64,000 nt of DNA. Source: Rhabditoides inermis. Taxonomy: Eukaryota; Nematoda; Chromadorea; Rhabditida; Rhabditidae. The stretch lies in the NCBI GenBank assembly GCA_963966185.1, contig CAWZYM010000326.1:62001-126000 (forward strand), given 5' to 3'. The translations under genes were made by a program, and so were the position numbers. The notes below the pieces were generated by a model that did no database searches, was not told the origin of the DNA, and worked only from the letters and a program-made list of their open reading frames with translations. Shown here in pieces: positions 33,752 through 45,562 of the stretch (position 1 is the first letter of the stretch; each line of letters opens with the position of its first letter).

Positions 33752-35489
33752 TTTCTCTCACTCTCGTAGACACAACATCGGTCTGTCTTCCGCCTCTCGT
33801 TTTTCTACCAAATCGCCCACCTATTTTTTCGATCTTGAGCTCAGTATTACAGAGTTTCCAATTACTCATATCTGCCGTTTGAGGTGAATCAGGAACAAAC
33901 AAGGTGTCATAAAAGTATTCTGAACGTTTGAAGTTTATATGATGCTCCGTACGTGACATACCGCTGTTTGAAAGAAAACTTTCACACTCAATTAGTCTTC
34001 AATGTTCAATGGCAAAGGCGAAGACAACGAGTGAGCGAGAGGATCTTCGCGCGATGGTCATTGGACCAACGTGACATGCTGGTCGAGTGGATAGCATTGT
34101 AGATGTCTCGAGGTAGCGACCCGGGTTCGGATCCTGCAAGAATTTTTTTGCAAAATCACATTCATGACGATATGTATTGATTATCGATTGGTTAAAGCAG
34201 TATTCATGTGTTCAACAACATTGTCGACAGTCGAAAGCACACTGCCTTTCTCTCACTCTCGTAGCCACAACCTCTGTCTGTCTTCCGCCTCTTTTTCTTC
34301 TACCAAATCGCCCACCTGTTTTTCGTACTTCAGCTCAGTTTTACAGAATTTCCAATCACTCATATCTGCCGTTTGAGGTGAATCAGGAACGAACAAGGTG
34401 TCATAAAAGTATTCTGAACGTTTGAAGTGTATATGATGCTCCGTACGTGACACACGCTGTTTGAAAAAGAATTGTACATTCACACTCAATTAGTCTTTAA
34501 TGGCAAAGGCGAAGACAACGAGTGAGCAAGAGGATCTTCGCGCAATGGTCATTGGCCGAATGTGACATGCTGGTCGAGTGGATAGCAATGTATATCTCTC
34601 GAGTTAGCGACCTGGGTTCGAATCCAGCAAGAGATTTTTTTTGCAAAACTTGCATCCAGGACGATATGTATTGAGTTTCGACTGGTTTGAGCGGTATTCA
34701 TGTATTCAACAACATTGTCGACAGTCGAAAGCACACTGCCTTTCTCTCATTCTCGTAGCCACAACCTCTATCTGTCTTCCGCCTCTCTTCTATCTACCAA
34801 CTCGCTCACCTATTTTTCCATCTTCAGCTCAGTACTACAGAATTTCCAATTACTCATATCTGCCGTTTGAGGTGAATCAGGAACGAACAAGGTGTCATAC
34901 AAGTTTTTCTGAACGTTTGAAGTGTATATGATGCTCCGTACGTGACATACCGCTGTTTGAAAGAGAACTTTCACACTCAATTAGTCTTCAATGGCTAAGA
35001 CGAAGACAACGAGTGAGCAAGAGGATCTTCGCGCAATGGTCATTGGACCAATGTGACATGCTGGTCGAGTGGATAGCATTGTAGATGTCTCGAGTTAGCG
35101 ACCCGGGTTCGAATCCCGCAAGAAATTTTTTTGCAAAATCACATTCATGACAGTCTGTATTGATTATCGATTGGTTGAAGCAGTATTCATGTATTCAACA
35201 AGATTGTCGACAGTCGAAAGCACACTGCCTTTCTCTCACTCTCTTAGCCTCAACCTCTGTCTGTCTTCCGCCTCTCTTTCTTTCACCAAATCGCCCACCT
35301 ATTTTTCGATCTTCAGCTCAGTATTTCAGAACATCCAATTACTCATATCTGCCGTTTGAGGTGAATCAGGAACGAACAAGGTGTCATAAAAGTATTCTGA
35401 ACGTTTGAAGTGTATATGATGCTCCGTACGTGACATACCGCTGTTTGAAAGAGAACTTTCACACTCAATTAGTCTTCAATGGCAAAGGC

Positions 35490-35490
35490 C
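35490..35490 (+). repeat. deleted satellite unit, type 1 junction (copy 5)
   Basis: Same junction as at 27058. Confidence 0.88.
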
Positions 35491-38385
35491 TTTCTCTCAC
35501 TCTCGTAGACACAACATCGGTCTGTCTTCCGCCTCTCGTTTTTCTACCAAATCGCCCACCTATTTTTTCGATCTTGAGCTCAGTATTACAGAGTTTCCAA
35601 TTACTCATATCTGCCGTTTGAGGTGAATCAGGAACAAACAAGGTGTCATAAAAGTATTCTGAACGTTTGAAGTTTATATGATGCTCCGTACGTGACATAC
35701 CGCTGTTTGAAAGAAAACTTTCACACTCAATTAGTCTTCAATGTTCAATGGCAAAGGCGAAGACAACGAGTGAGCGAGAGGATCTTCGCGCGATGGTCAT
35801 TGGACCAACGTGACATGCTGGTCGAGTGGATAGCATTGTAGATGTCTCGAGGTAGCGACCCGGGTTCGAATCCCGCAAGAGATTTTTTTTTTGCAAAATC
35901 ACATTCAAGACGATCTGTATTGATTATCGAATGGTTGAAACAGTATTCATGTGGATGTGTTCAACAACATTGTCGACAGTCGAAAGCACACTGCCTTTCT
36001 CTCACTCTCGTAGCCACCAACCGCTGTCTGTCTTCCGCCTCTCTTCCATCTACCAAATCGCTCACCTATTTTTCGATCTTCAGCTCAGTATTACAGACTT
36101 TTCATTTACTCATATCTGCCGTTTGAGGTGAATCAGGAACGAATAAGGTGTCATAAAAGTACTCTGAACGTTAAAAGTTTATATGATGCTCCGTACGTGA
36201 CATACCGCTGTTTGAAAGAGAACTTTCACACTCAATTAGACTTCAATGACAAAGGCGAAGACAACGAGTGAGCGAGAGGATCTTCGCGCAATGGTCATTG
36301 GCCCAATATGACATGCTGGTCGAGTGGATGGCATTGTAGATATCTCGAGATAGCGACCCGGGTTCGAATCCCGCAAGAGATTTTTTTTTGCAAAATCACA
36401 TTCATGACAATCTGTATTGATTATCGATTGGTTGAAGCAGTTTTCATGTGTTCAACAACATCGTCGACAGTCGAAAGCACACTGCCTTTCTCTCACTCTC
36501 GTAGCCACAACCTCTGTCTGTCTTCCGCCTCTCTTCCATCTACCAAATCGCCCACCTATTTTTCGATCTTCAGCTCAGTTTTACAGAATTCCCAATTACT
36601 CATGTCTGCCGTTTGAGGTGAATCAGGAACGAACAAGGTGTCATAAAAGTATTCTGAACGTTTGAATTGTATATGATGCTCCGTACGTGACATACGTTGT
36701 TTGAAAAAGAATTGTACATTCACACTCAATTAGTCTTTAATGGCAAAGGCGAAGACAACGAATGAGCAAGAGGATCTTCGCGCAATGGTCATTGGACCAA
36801 CGTGACATGCTGACCGAGTGGATAGCATTGTAGAGGTCTCGAGGTAGCGACCCGGGTTCGGATCCTGCAAGAATTTTTTTGCAAAAATTCACATTCATGA
36901 CGATTTGTATTAATTATCGATTGGTTGAAGCAGTATTCATGTGTTCAACAACATTGTCGACAGTCGAAAGCACACTGCCTTTCTCTCACTCTCGTAGCCA
37001 CAACATCTGTCTGTCTTCCGCCTCTCTTCCATCTACCAAATCGCCCACCTATTTTTCGATCTTCAGCTCAGTATTACAAAGTTTCCAATTACTCATATCT
37101 GCCGTTTGAGGTGAATCAGGAACGAACAAGGTGTCAGTCATAAAAGTATTCTGAACGTTTGAAGTGTATATGATGCTCCGTACGTGACATACGCTGTTTG
37201 AAAAAGAACTGTACATTCGCACTCGATTAGACTTCAATGACAAAGGCGAAGACAACGAGTGAGCAAGAGGATCTTCGCGCAATGGTCATTGGACCAACGT
37301 GACATGCTGGTCGAGTGGATAGCATTGTAGATGTCTCAAGTTAGCGACCCGAGTTCGAATCCCGCAAGAGATTTTTTTTGCAAAACTCACATTCATGACA
37401 ATCTGTATTTATTATCGATTGGTTGAAGCAGTATTCATGTGTTCAACAACATTGTCGACAGTCGAAAGCACACTGCCTTTCTCTCACTCTCGTAGCCACA
37501 ACCGCTGTCTGTCTTCCGCCTCTCTTCCATCTACCAAATCGCTCACCTATTTTTCGATCTTCAGTTCAGTATTACAGAATTTCCAATTACTCATATCTGC
37601 GTTTGAGGTGAATCAGGAACGAACAAGGTGTCATAAAAGTATTCTGAACGTTTGAAGTGTATATGATGCTCCGTACGTGACATACCGCTGTTTGAAAAAG
37701 AACTGTACATTCACACTCAATTAGTTTTTAATGACAAAGCCGAAAACAACGAGTGAGCAAGAGGATCTTCGCGCAATGGTCATTTGACCAATATGACATG
37801 CTTGTCGAGTGGATAGCATTGTAGATGTCTCGAGTTAACGACCCGAGTTCGAATCCCGCAAGAGATTTTATTTTTTGCAAAATTCACATTCATGACCATC
37901 TGTTTTGAGTACCGATTGGTTGAAGCAGTATTCATGTATTCAACAACATTGTCGACAGTCGAAAGCACACTGCCTTTCTCTCATTCTCGTAGCCACAACC
38001 TCTGTCTGTCTTCCGCCTCTCTTACATCTACCAAATCGCTCACCTATTTTTCGATCTTCAGTTCAGTATTACAGAGCTTTCAATTACTCATATCTGCCGT
38101 TTGAGGTGAATCAGGAACGAACAAGGTGTCATAAAAGTATTCTGAACGTTTGAAGTGTATATGATGCTCCGTACGTGACATACGCTGTTTGAAAAAGAAT
38201 TGTACATTCACACTCAATTAGTTTTCAATGGCAAAGGCGAAGACGACGAGTGAGCAAGAGGATCTTCGCGCAATGGTCATTGGTCCAATGTGACTTGCTG
38301 GTCGAGTGGATAGCATTGTAGATGTCTCGAGTTAGCGACCCGAGTTCGAATCCCGCAAGAGATTTTTTTTGCAAAACTCACAATC

Positions 38386-41300
38386 ATGACAATCTGTATT
38401 TATTATCGATTGGTTGAAGCAGTATTCATGTGTTCAACAACATTGTTGACAGTCGAAAGCACACTGCCTTTCTCTCACTCTCGTAGCCACAACCTCTGTC
38501 TATCTTCCGCCTCTCTTTCTTCTACCAATTCGCCCACCTATTTTTCGATCTTCAGCTCAGTTTTACTGAATTTCCAATCACTCATATCTGCCGTTTGAGG
38601 TGAATCAGGAACGAACAAGGTGTCATAAAAGTATTCTGAACGTTTGAAGTGTATATGATGCTCCGTACGTGACATACGCTGTTTGAAAAAGAATTGTACA
38701 TTCACACTCAATTAGTCTTCATTGGCAAAGGCGAAGACAACGAGTGAGCAAGAGGATCTTCGCGCAATGGTCATTGGACCAATGTGACATGCTGGTCGAG
38801 TGGATAGCATTGTAGATGTCTCGAGTTAGCGACCCGAGTTCGAATCCCGCAAGAGATTTTTTTTGCAAAACTCACATTCATGACAATCCGTATTTATTTT
38901 CGATTGGTTGAAGCAGTATTCATGTGTTCAACAACATTGTCGACAGTCGAAAGCACACTGCCTTTCTCTCACTCTCGTAACCACAACCGCTGTCTGTCTT
39001 CCGCCTCTCTTCCATCTACCAAATCGCTCACCTATTTTTCGATCTTCAGTTCAGTATTACAGAATTTCCAATTACTCATATCTGCGTTCGAGGTGAATCA
39101 GGAACGAACAAGGTGTCATAAAAGTATTCTGAACGTTTGAAGTTTATATGATGCTCCGTACGTGACATACCGCTGTTTGAAAGAGAACTTTCACACTCAA
39201 TCAGTCTTCAATGGCAAAGGCGAAGACAACGAGTGAGCGAGAGGATCTTCGCGCAATGGTCATTGGCAGAATGTGACATGCTGGTCGAGTGGATAGCATT
39301 TTAGATGTCTTGAGATAGCGACTCGGGTTCGAATCCCGCAAGAGATTTTTTTTTGCAAAATCACATTCATGACAATCTGTATTTATTATCGATTGGTTGA
39401 AGCAGTATTCATGTGTTCAACAACAATGTCGACAGTAGAAAGCATACTGCCTTTCTCTCACTCTCGTAGCCACAACCGCTGTCTGTCTTCCGCCTCTCTT
39501 ACGTCTACCAAATCGCTCACCTATTTTTCGATCTTCAGTTCAGTATTACAGAGCTTTCAATTACTCATATCTGCCGTTTGAGGTGAATCAGGAACGAACA
39601 AGGTGTCATAAAAGTATTCTGAACGTTTGAAGTGTATATGATGCTCCGTACGTGACATACGCTGTTTGAAAAAGAATTGTACATTCACACTCAATTAGTT
39701 TTTAATGGCAAAGGCGAAGACAACGAGTGAGCAAGAGGATCTTCGCGCAATGGTCATTGGACCAATGTGACATGCTGGTCGAGTGGATAGCATTGTAGAT
39801 GTCTCAAGTTAGCGACCCGAGTTCGAATCCCGCAAGAGATTTTTTTTGCAAAACTCACATTCATGACAATCTGTATTTATTATCGATTGGTTGAAGCAGT
39901 ATTCATGTGTTCAACAACATTGTCGACAGTCGAAAGCACACTGCCTTTCTCTCACTCTCGTAGCCACAACCGCTGTCTGTCTTCCGCCTCTCTTCCATCT
40001 ACCAAATCGCTCACCTACTTTTCGATCTTCAGTTCAGTATTACAGAATTTCCAATTACTCATATCTGCGTTTGAGGTGAATCAGGAACGAACAAGGTGTC
40101 ATAAAAGTATTCTGAACGTTTGAAGTGTATATGATGCTCCGTACGTGACATACGCTGTTTGAAAAAGAATTGTACATTCACACTCAATTAGTTTTCAATG
40201 GCAAAGGCGAAGACGACGAGTGAGCAAGAGGATCTTCGCGCAATGGTCATTGGTCCAATGTGACTTGCTGGTCGAGTGGATAGCATTGTAGATGTCTCGA
40301 GTTAGCGACCCGAGTTCGAATCCCGCAAGAGATTTTTTTTGCAAAACTCACAATCATGACAATCTGTATTTATTATCGATTGGTTGAAGCAGTATTCATG
40401 TGTTCAACAACATTGTTGACAGTCGAAAGCACACTGCCTTTCTCTCACTCTCGTAGCCACAACCTCTGTCTATCTTCCGCCTCTCTTTCTTCTACCAATT
40501 CGCCCACCTATTTTTCGATCTTCAGCTCAGTTTTACTGAATTTCCAATCACTCATATCTGCCGTTTGAGGTGAATCAGGAACGAACAAGGTGTCATAAAA
40601 GTATTCTGAACGTTTGAAGTGTATATGATGCTCCGTACGTGACATACGCTGTTTGAAAAAGAATTGTACATTCACACTCAATTAGTCTTCATTGGCAAAG
40701 GCGAAGACAACGAGTGAGCAAGAGGATCTTCGCGCAATGGTCATTGGACCAATGTGACATGCTGGTCGAGTGGATAGCATTGTAGATGTCTCGAGTTAGC
40801 GACCCGAGTTCGAATCCCGCAAGAGATTTTTTTTTGCAAAACTCACATTCATGACAATCCGTATTTATTTTCGATTGGTTGAAGCAGTATTCATGTGTTC
40901 AACAACATTGTCGACAGTCGAAAGCACACTGCCTTTCTCTCACTCTCGTAACCACAACCGCTGTCTGTCTTCCGCCTCTCTTCCATCTACCAAATCGCTC
41001 ACCTATTTTTCGATCTTCAGTTCAGTATTACAGAATTTCCAATTACTCATATCTGCGTTCGAGGTGAATCAGGAACGAACAAGGTGTCATAAAAGTATTC
41101 TGAACGTTTGAAGTTTATATGATGCTCCGTACGTGACATACCGCTGTTTGAAAGAGAACTTTCACACTCAATCAGTCTTCAATGGCAAAGGCGAAGACAA
41201 CGAGTGAGCGAGAGGATCTTCGCGCAATGGTCATTGGCAGAATGTGACATGCTGGTCGAGTGGATAGCATTTTAGATGTCTTGAGATAGCGACTCGGGTT

Positions 41301-43580
41301 CGAATCCCGCAAGAGATTTTTTTTGCAAAATCACATTCATGACAATCTGTATTTATTATCGATTGGTTGAAGCAGTATTCATGTGTTCAACAACAATGTC
41401 GACAGTAGAAAGCATACTGCCTTTCTCTCACTCTCGTAGCCACAACCGCTGTCTGTCTTCCGCCTCTCTTACGTCTACCAAATCGCTCACCTATTTTTCG
41501 ATCTTCAGTTCAGTATTACAGAGCTTTCAATTACTCATATCTGCCGTTTGAGGTGAATCAGGAACGAACAAGGTGTCATAAAAGTATTCTGAACGTTTGA
41601 AGTGTATATGATGCTCCGTACGTGACATACGCTGTTTGAAAAAGAATTGTACATTCACACTCAATTAGTTTTTAATGGCAAAGGCGAAGACAACGAGTGA
41701 GCAAGAGGATCTTCGCGCAATGGTCATTGGACCAATGTGACATGCTGGTCGAGTGGATAGCATTGTAGATGTCTCAAGTTAGCGACCCGAGTTCGAATCC
41801 CGCAAGAGATTTTTTTTGCAAAACTCACATTCATGACAATCTGTATTTATTATCGATTGGTTGAAGCAGTATTCATGTGTTCAACAACATTGTCGACAGT
41901 CGAAAGCACACTGCCTTTCTCTCACTCTCGTAGCCACAACCGCTGTCTGTCTTCCGCCTCTCTTCCATCTACCAAATCGCTCACCTACTTTTCGATCTTC
42001 AGTTCAGTATTACAGAATTTCCAATTACTCATATCTGCGTTTGAGGTGAATCAGGAACGAACAAGGTGTCATAAAAGTATTCTGAACGTTTGAAGTGTAT
42101 ATGATGCTCCGTACGTGACATACCGCTGTTTGAAAAAGAACTGTACATTCACACTCAATTAGTTTTTAATGACAAAGCCGAAAACAACGAGTGAGCAAGA
42201 GGATCTTCGCGCAATGGTCATTTGACCAATATGACATGCTTGTCGAGTGGATAGCATTGTAGATGTCTCGAGTTAACGACCCGAGTTCGAATCCCGCAAG
42301 AGATTTTATTTTTTGCAAAATTCACATTCATGACCATCTGTTTTGAGTACCGATTGGTTGAAGCAGTATTCATGTATTCAACAACATTGTCGACAGTCGA
42401 AAGCACACTGCCTTTCTCTCATTCTCGTAGCCACAACCTCTGTCTGTCTTCCGCCTCTCTTACATCTACCAAATCGCTCACCTATTTTTCGATCTTCAGT
42501 TCAGTATTACAGAGCTTTCAATTACTCATATCTGCCGTTTGAGGTGAATCAGGAATGAACAAGGTGTCATAAAAGTATTTTGAACGTTTGAAGTGTACAT
42601 GATGCTCCGTACGTGACATACGCTGTTTGAAAAAGAATTGTACATTCACACTCAATTAGTTTTCAATGGCAAAGGCGAAGACGACGAGTGAGCAAGAGGA
42701 TCTTCGCGCAATGGTCATTGGTCCAATGTGACTTGCTGGTCGAGTGGATAGCATTGTAGATGTCTCGAGTTAGCGACCCGAGTTCGAATCCCGCAAGAGT
42801 TTTTTTTTGCAAAACTCACAATCATGACAATCTGTATTTATTATCGATTGGTTGAAGCAGTATTCATGTGTTCAACAACATTGTTGACAGTCGAAAGCAC
42901 ACTGCCTTTCTCTCACTCTCGTAGCCACAACCTCTGTCTATCTTCCGCCTCTCTTTCTTCTACCAATTCGCCCACCTATTTTTCGATCTTCAGCTCAGTT
43001 TTACTGAATTTCCAATCACTCATATCTGCCGTTTGAGGTGAATCAGGAACGAACAAGGTGTCATAAAAGTATTCTGAACGTTTGAAGTGTATATGATGCT
43101 CCGTACGTGACATACGCTGTTTGAAAAAGAATTGTACATTCACACTCAATTAGTCTTCATTGGCAAAGGCGAAGACAACGAGTGAGCAAGAGGATCTTCG
43201 CGCAATGGTCATTGGACCAATGTGACATGCTGGTCGAGTGGATAGCATTGTAGATGTCTCGAGTTAGCGACCCGAGTTCGAATCCCGCAAGAGATTTTTT
43301 TTTTGCAAAACTCACATTCATGACAATCCGTATTTATTTTCGATTGGTTGAAGCAGTATTCATGTGTTCAACAACATTGTCGACAGTCGAAAGCACACTG
43401 CCTTTCTCTCACTCTCGTAACCACAACCGCTGTCTGTCTTCCGCCTCTCTTCCATCTACCAAATCGCTCACCTATTTTTCGATCTTCAGTTCAGTATTAC
43501 AGAATTTCCAATTACTCATATCTGCGTTCGAGGTGAATCAGGAACGAACAAGGTGTCATAAAAGTATTCTAAACGTTTGA
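38386..43580 (+). repeat. higher-order repeat, period 1970 bases, two full copies and a partial third
   Basis: Unit variants at 38386, 38880, 39369 and 39863 recur at 40356, 40851, 41339 and 41833. The first two recur again near 42824 and 43320. The variant at 37892 returns at 42330. Confidence 0.85.
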
Positions 43581-44981
43581 AGTGTATATGATGCTCCGTA
43601 CGTGACATACCGCTGTTTGAAAAAGAACTGTACATTCACACTCAATTAGTTTTTTAATGACAAAGCCGAAAACAACGAGTGAGCAAGAGGATCTTCGCGC
43701 AATGGTCATTTGACCGATATGACAAGCTGGTCGAGTGGATAGCATTGTAGATGTCTCGAGTTAACGACCCGAGTTCGAATCCCGCAAGAGATTTTTTTTT
43801 TGCAAAACTTGCATTCATGAAGATATGTTTCGAGTATCGACTGGTTTAGGCAGTATTCATGTATTCAACAACATTGTCGACAGTCGAAAGCACACTGCCT
43901 TTCTTTCACTCTCGTAGCCACAATCTCTGTCTGTCTTCCGCCTCTCTTTCTTTTACCAATTCGCCCACCTATTTTTCGATCTTCAGCTCAGTTTTACAGA
44001 ATTTCCAATTACTCATATCTGCCGTTTGAGGTGAATCAGGAACGAACAAGGTGTCATAAAAGTATTCTGAACGTTTGAAGTGTATATGATGCTCCGTACG
44101 TGACATACCGCTGTTTGAAAGAGAACTTTCACACTCAATTAGTCTTCAATGGCAAAGGCGAAGACAACGAGTGAGCGAGAGGATCTTTGCGCAATGTTCA
44201 TTGGCCCAATGTGACATGCTGGTCGAGTGGATAGCATTTAAGATGTCTTGAGATAGCGACCCGGGTTCGAATCCCGCAAGAGATTTTATTTTTTGCAAAA
44301 CTTGCATTCATGAAGATATGTTTCGAGTATCGACTGGTTTAGGCAGTATTCATGTATTCAACAACATTGTCGACAGTCGAAAGCACACTGCCTTTCTCTC
44401 ACTCTCGTAGCCACAATCTCTGTCTGTCTTCCGCCTCTCTTTCTTTTACCAATTCGCCCACCTATTTTTCGATCTTCAGCTCAGTTTTACAGAATTTCCA
44501 ATTACTCATATCTGCCGTTTGAGGTGAATCAGGAACGAACAAGGTGTCATAAAAGTATTCTAAACGTTTGAAGTGTATATGATGCTCCGTACGTGACATA
44601 CCGCTGTTTGAAAAAGAACTGTACATTACAACCAGCGCGGCAGCGCTGGTTGGTTTGTGTTAACCCTAGTCGCGCGCTAGAATCGGCAAAAGGCGACTGA
44701 ACAAAAGGTCCCTTAAAATCTTTGCGAGAACAATGTGATGCTGATAGATGTTATCAGAATGTTAGAAAATGGTTAAGTTTCGATTTTGGTAACGCTAGCT
44801 GTTGTAGGAAGCGAGATACGCGCGCGCGCCCCCTGAGGGGCAGGCAATCCCCCGTGTACGGATCGTTTTCTAGGGGGGGGGGGGGGTGGCGCGCACCGGC
44901 TGCCCCCAGCAGACAGGAGGTGCACAATCCGCACTGCCTGTGGATTGCACTGATATCGTTTAGATCGCGTGCTCTGCCGTG

Positions 44982-45055
44982 CGCACAGTAGTGTTGTGGT
45001 TAGCGATTGCGCCCGTTGAGACACATGGCTCGAGTTCGGTTCCGGCTGGTGGCAA
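44982..45055 (+). other. tRNA-like segment inside foldback copy 2
   Basis: TAGTGTTGTGG (44989-44999) resembles an A box and AGTTCGGTTCC (45033-45043) a B box with one or two changes. It may be an old tRNA-derived SINE head. No T run follows closely. Confidence 0.35.
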
Positions 45056-45262
45056 ACCCTTTTGTAATATATGCTTTTACATAGAAATGACATTGGAATT
45101 GTAAATTTTCCCATCAGCATTACCTAAACTCTTTTTTTGCAAATTTTATACAATTTTGGACTCAACAAGGTGGGTGAACTGTTGGATTTCTTTCAAAAAA
45201 AATGTTTTGTGGTTCATGTTAATGTAGGTAGATTTATATGAAATCCAATAAAAGTACATTCA

Positions 45263-45562
45263 TTATCTTTTAAAAGGACTTCCGTAAGAGAAGAGTTTGT
45301 GTTACTCAACGTAATGCAACAAAAGCTCATGCATTTTATCAATCGAAATAGTACACAAACCTGCTCCAATAGTTCAACAAGTTATATATAATCGATCGGA
45401 TACCGAAATCAATCTCCCGACATACAACATTTGCTCGCATTAGTTTTTATTGCAGAAAGAGCAGGTTTGTTTACTATTTCGATTGATAAAATGCATGAGC
45501 TTTTGTTGCATTACGTTGAGTAACACAAACTCTTCTCTTACGGAAGTCCTTTTAAAAGATAA
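45263..45562. repeat. 104-base inverted repeat of foldback copy 2
   Basis: Arms 45263-45366 and 45459-45562 are complementary with one mismatch (GTACAC versus GTAAAC); the spacer is 92 bases. Confidence 0.93.

Larger units (their letters stand above)
18445..44627 (+). repeat. main block of the ~490-base tRNA-like satellite
   Basis: Head-to-tail units, all in the same orientation. A unit runs: CTCCGTACGTGACATAC; a linker in one of two forms (TTTGAAAGAGAACTTTCAC or TTTGAAAAAGAATTGTACATTCAC); AGGCGAAGACAACGAG; GAGGATCTTCGCGCAATGG; the tRNA-like module with poly-T; CATTCATGACGAT; ATTGTCGACAGTCGAAAGC; a pyrimidine-rich stretch; and TTTGAGGTGAATCAGGAACG. Short frames of 60-96 codons recur in every unit, but amino-acid changes between copies show no conservation, so I do not annotate them as genes. 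No unit contains an intron-bearing or recognisable protein gene. Confidence 0.97.
44628..45562. mobile_element. foldback element copy 2, inserted in a satellite unit
   Basis: About 935 bases interrupt the linker GTACATT/CACACTC. It has the same architecture as the element at 16371-17412. The left end is a hairpin (CAACCAGCGC 44629-44638 and GCGCTGGTTG 44643-44652, loop GGCA); the right end is a 104-base inverted repeat ending TTATCTTTTAAAA. Flanks are again ATT or TT. The sequence is clearly diverged from copy 1, with similarity only in the arms, the segment just outside the left arm and the overall layout. No transposase frame is visible. A G-run of about 14 lies near 44873-44886. Confidence 0.75.
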
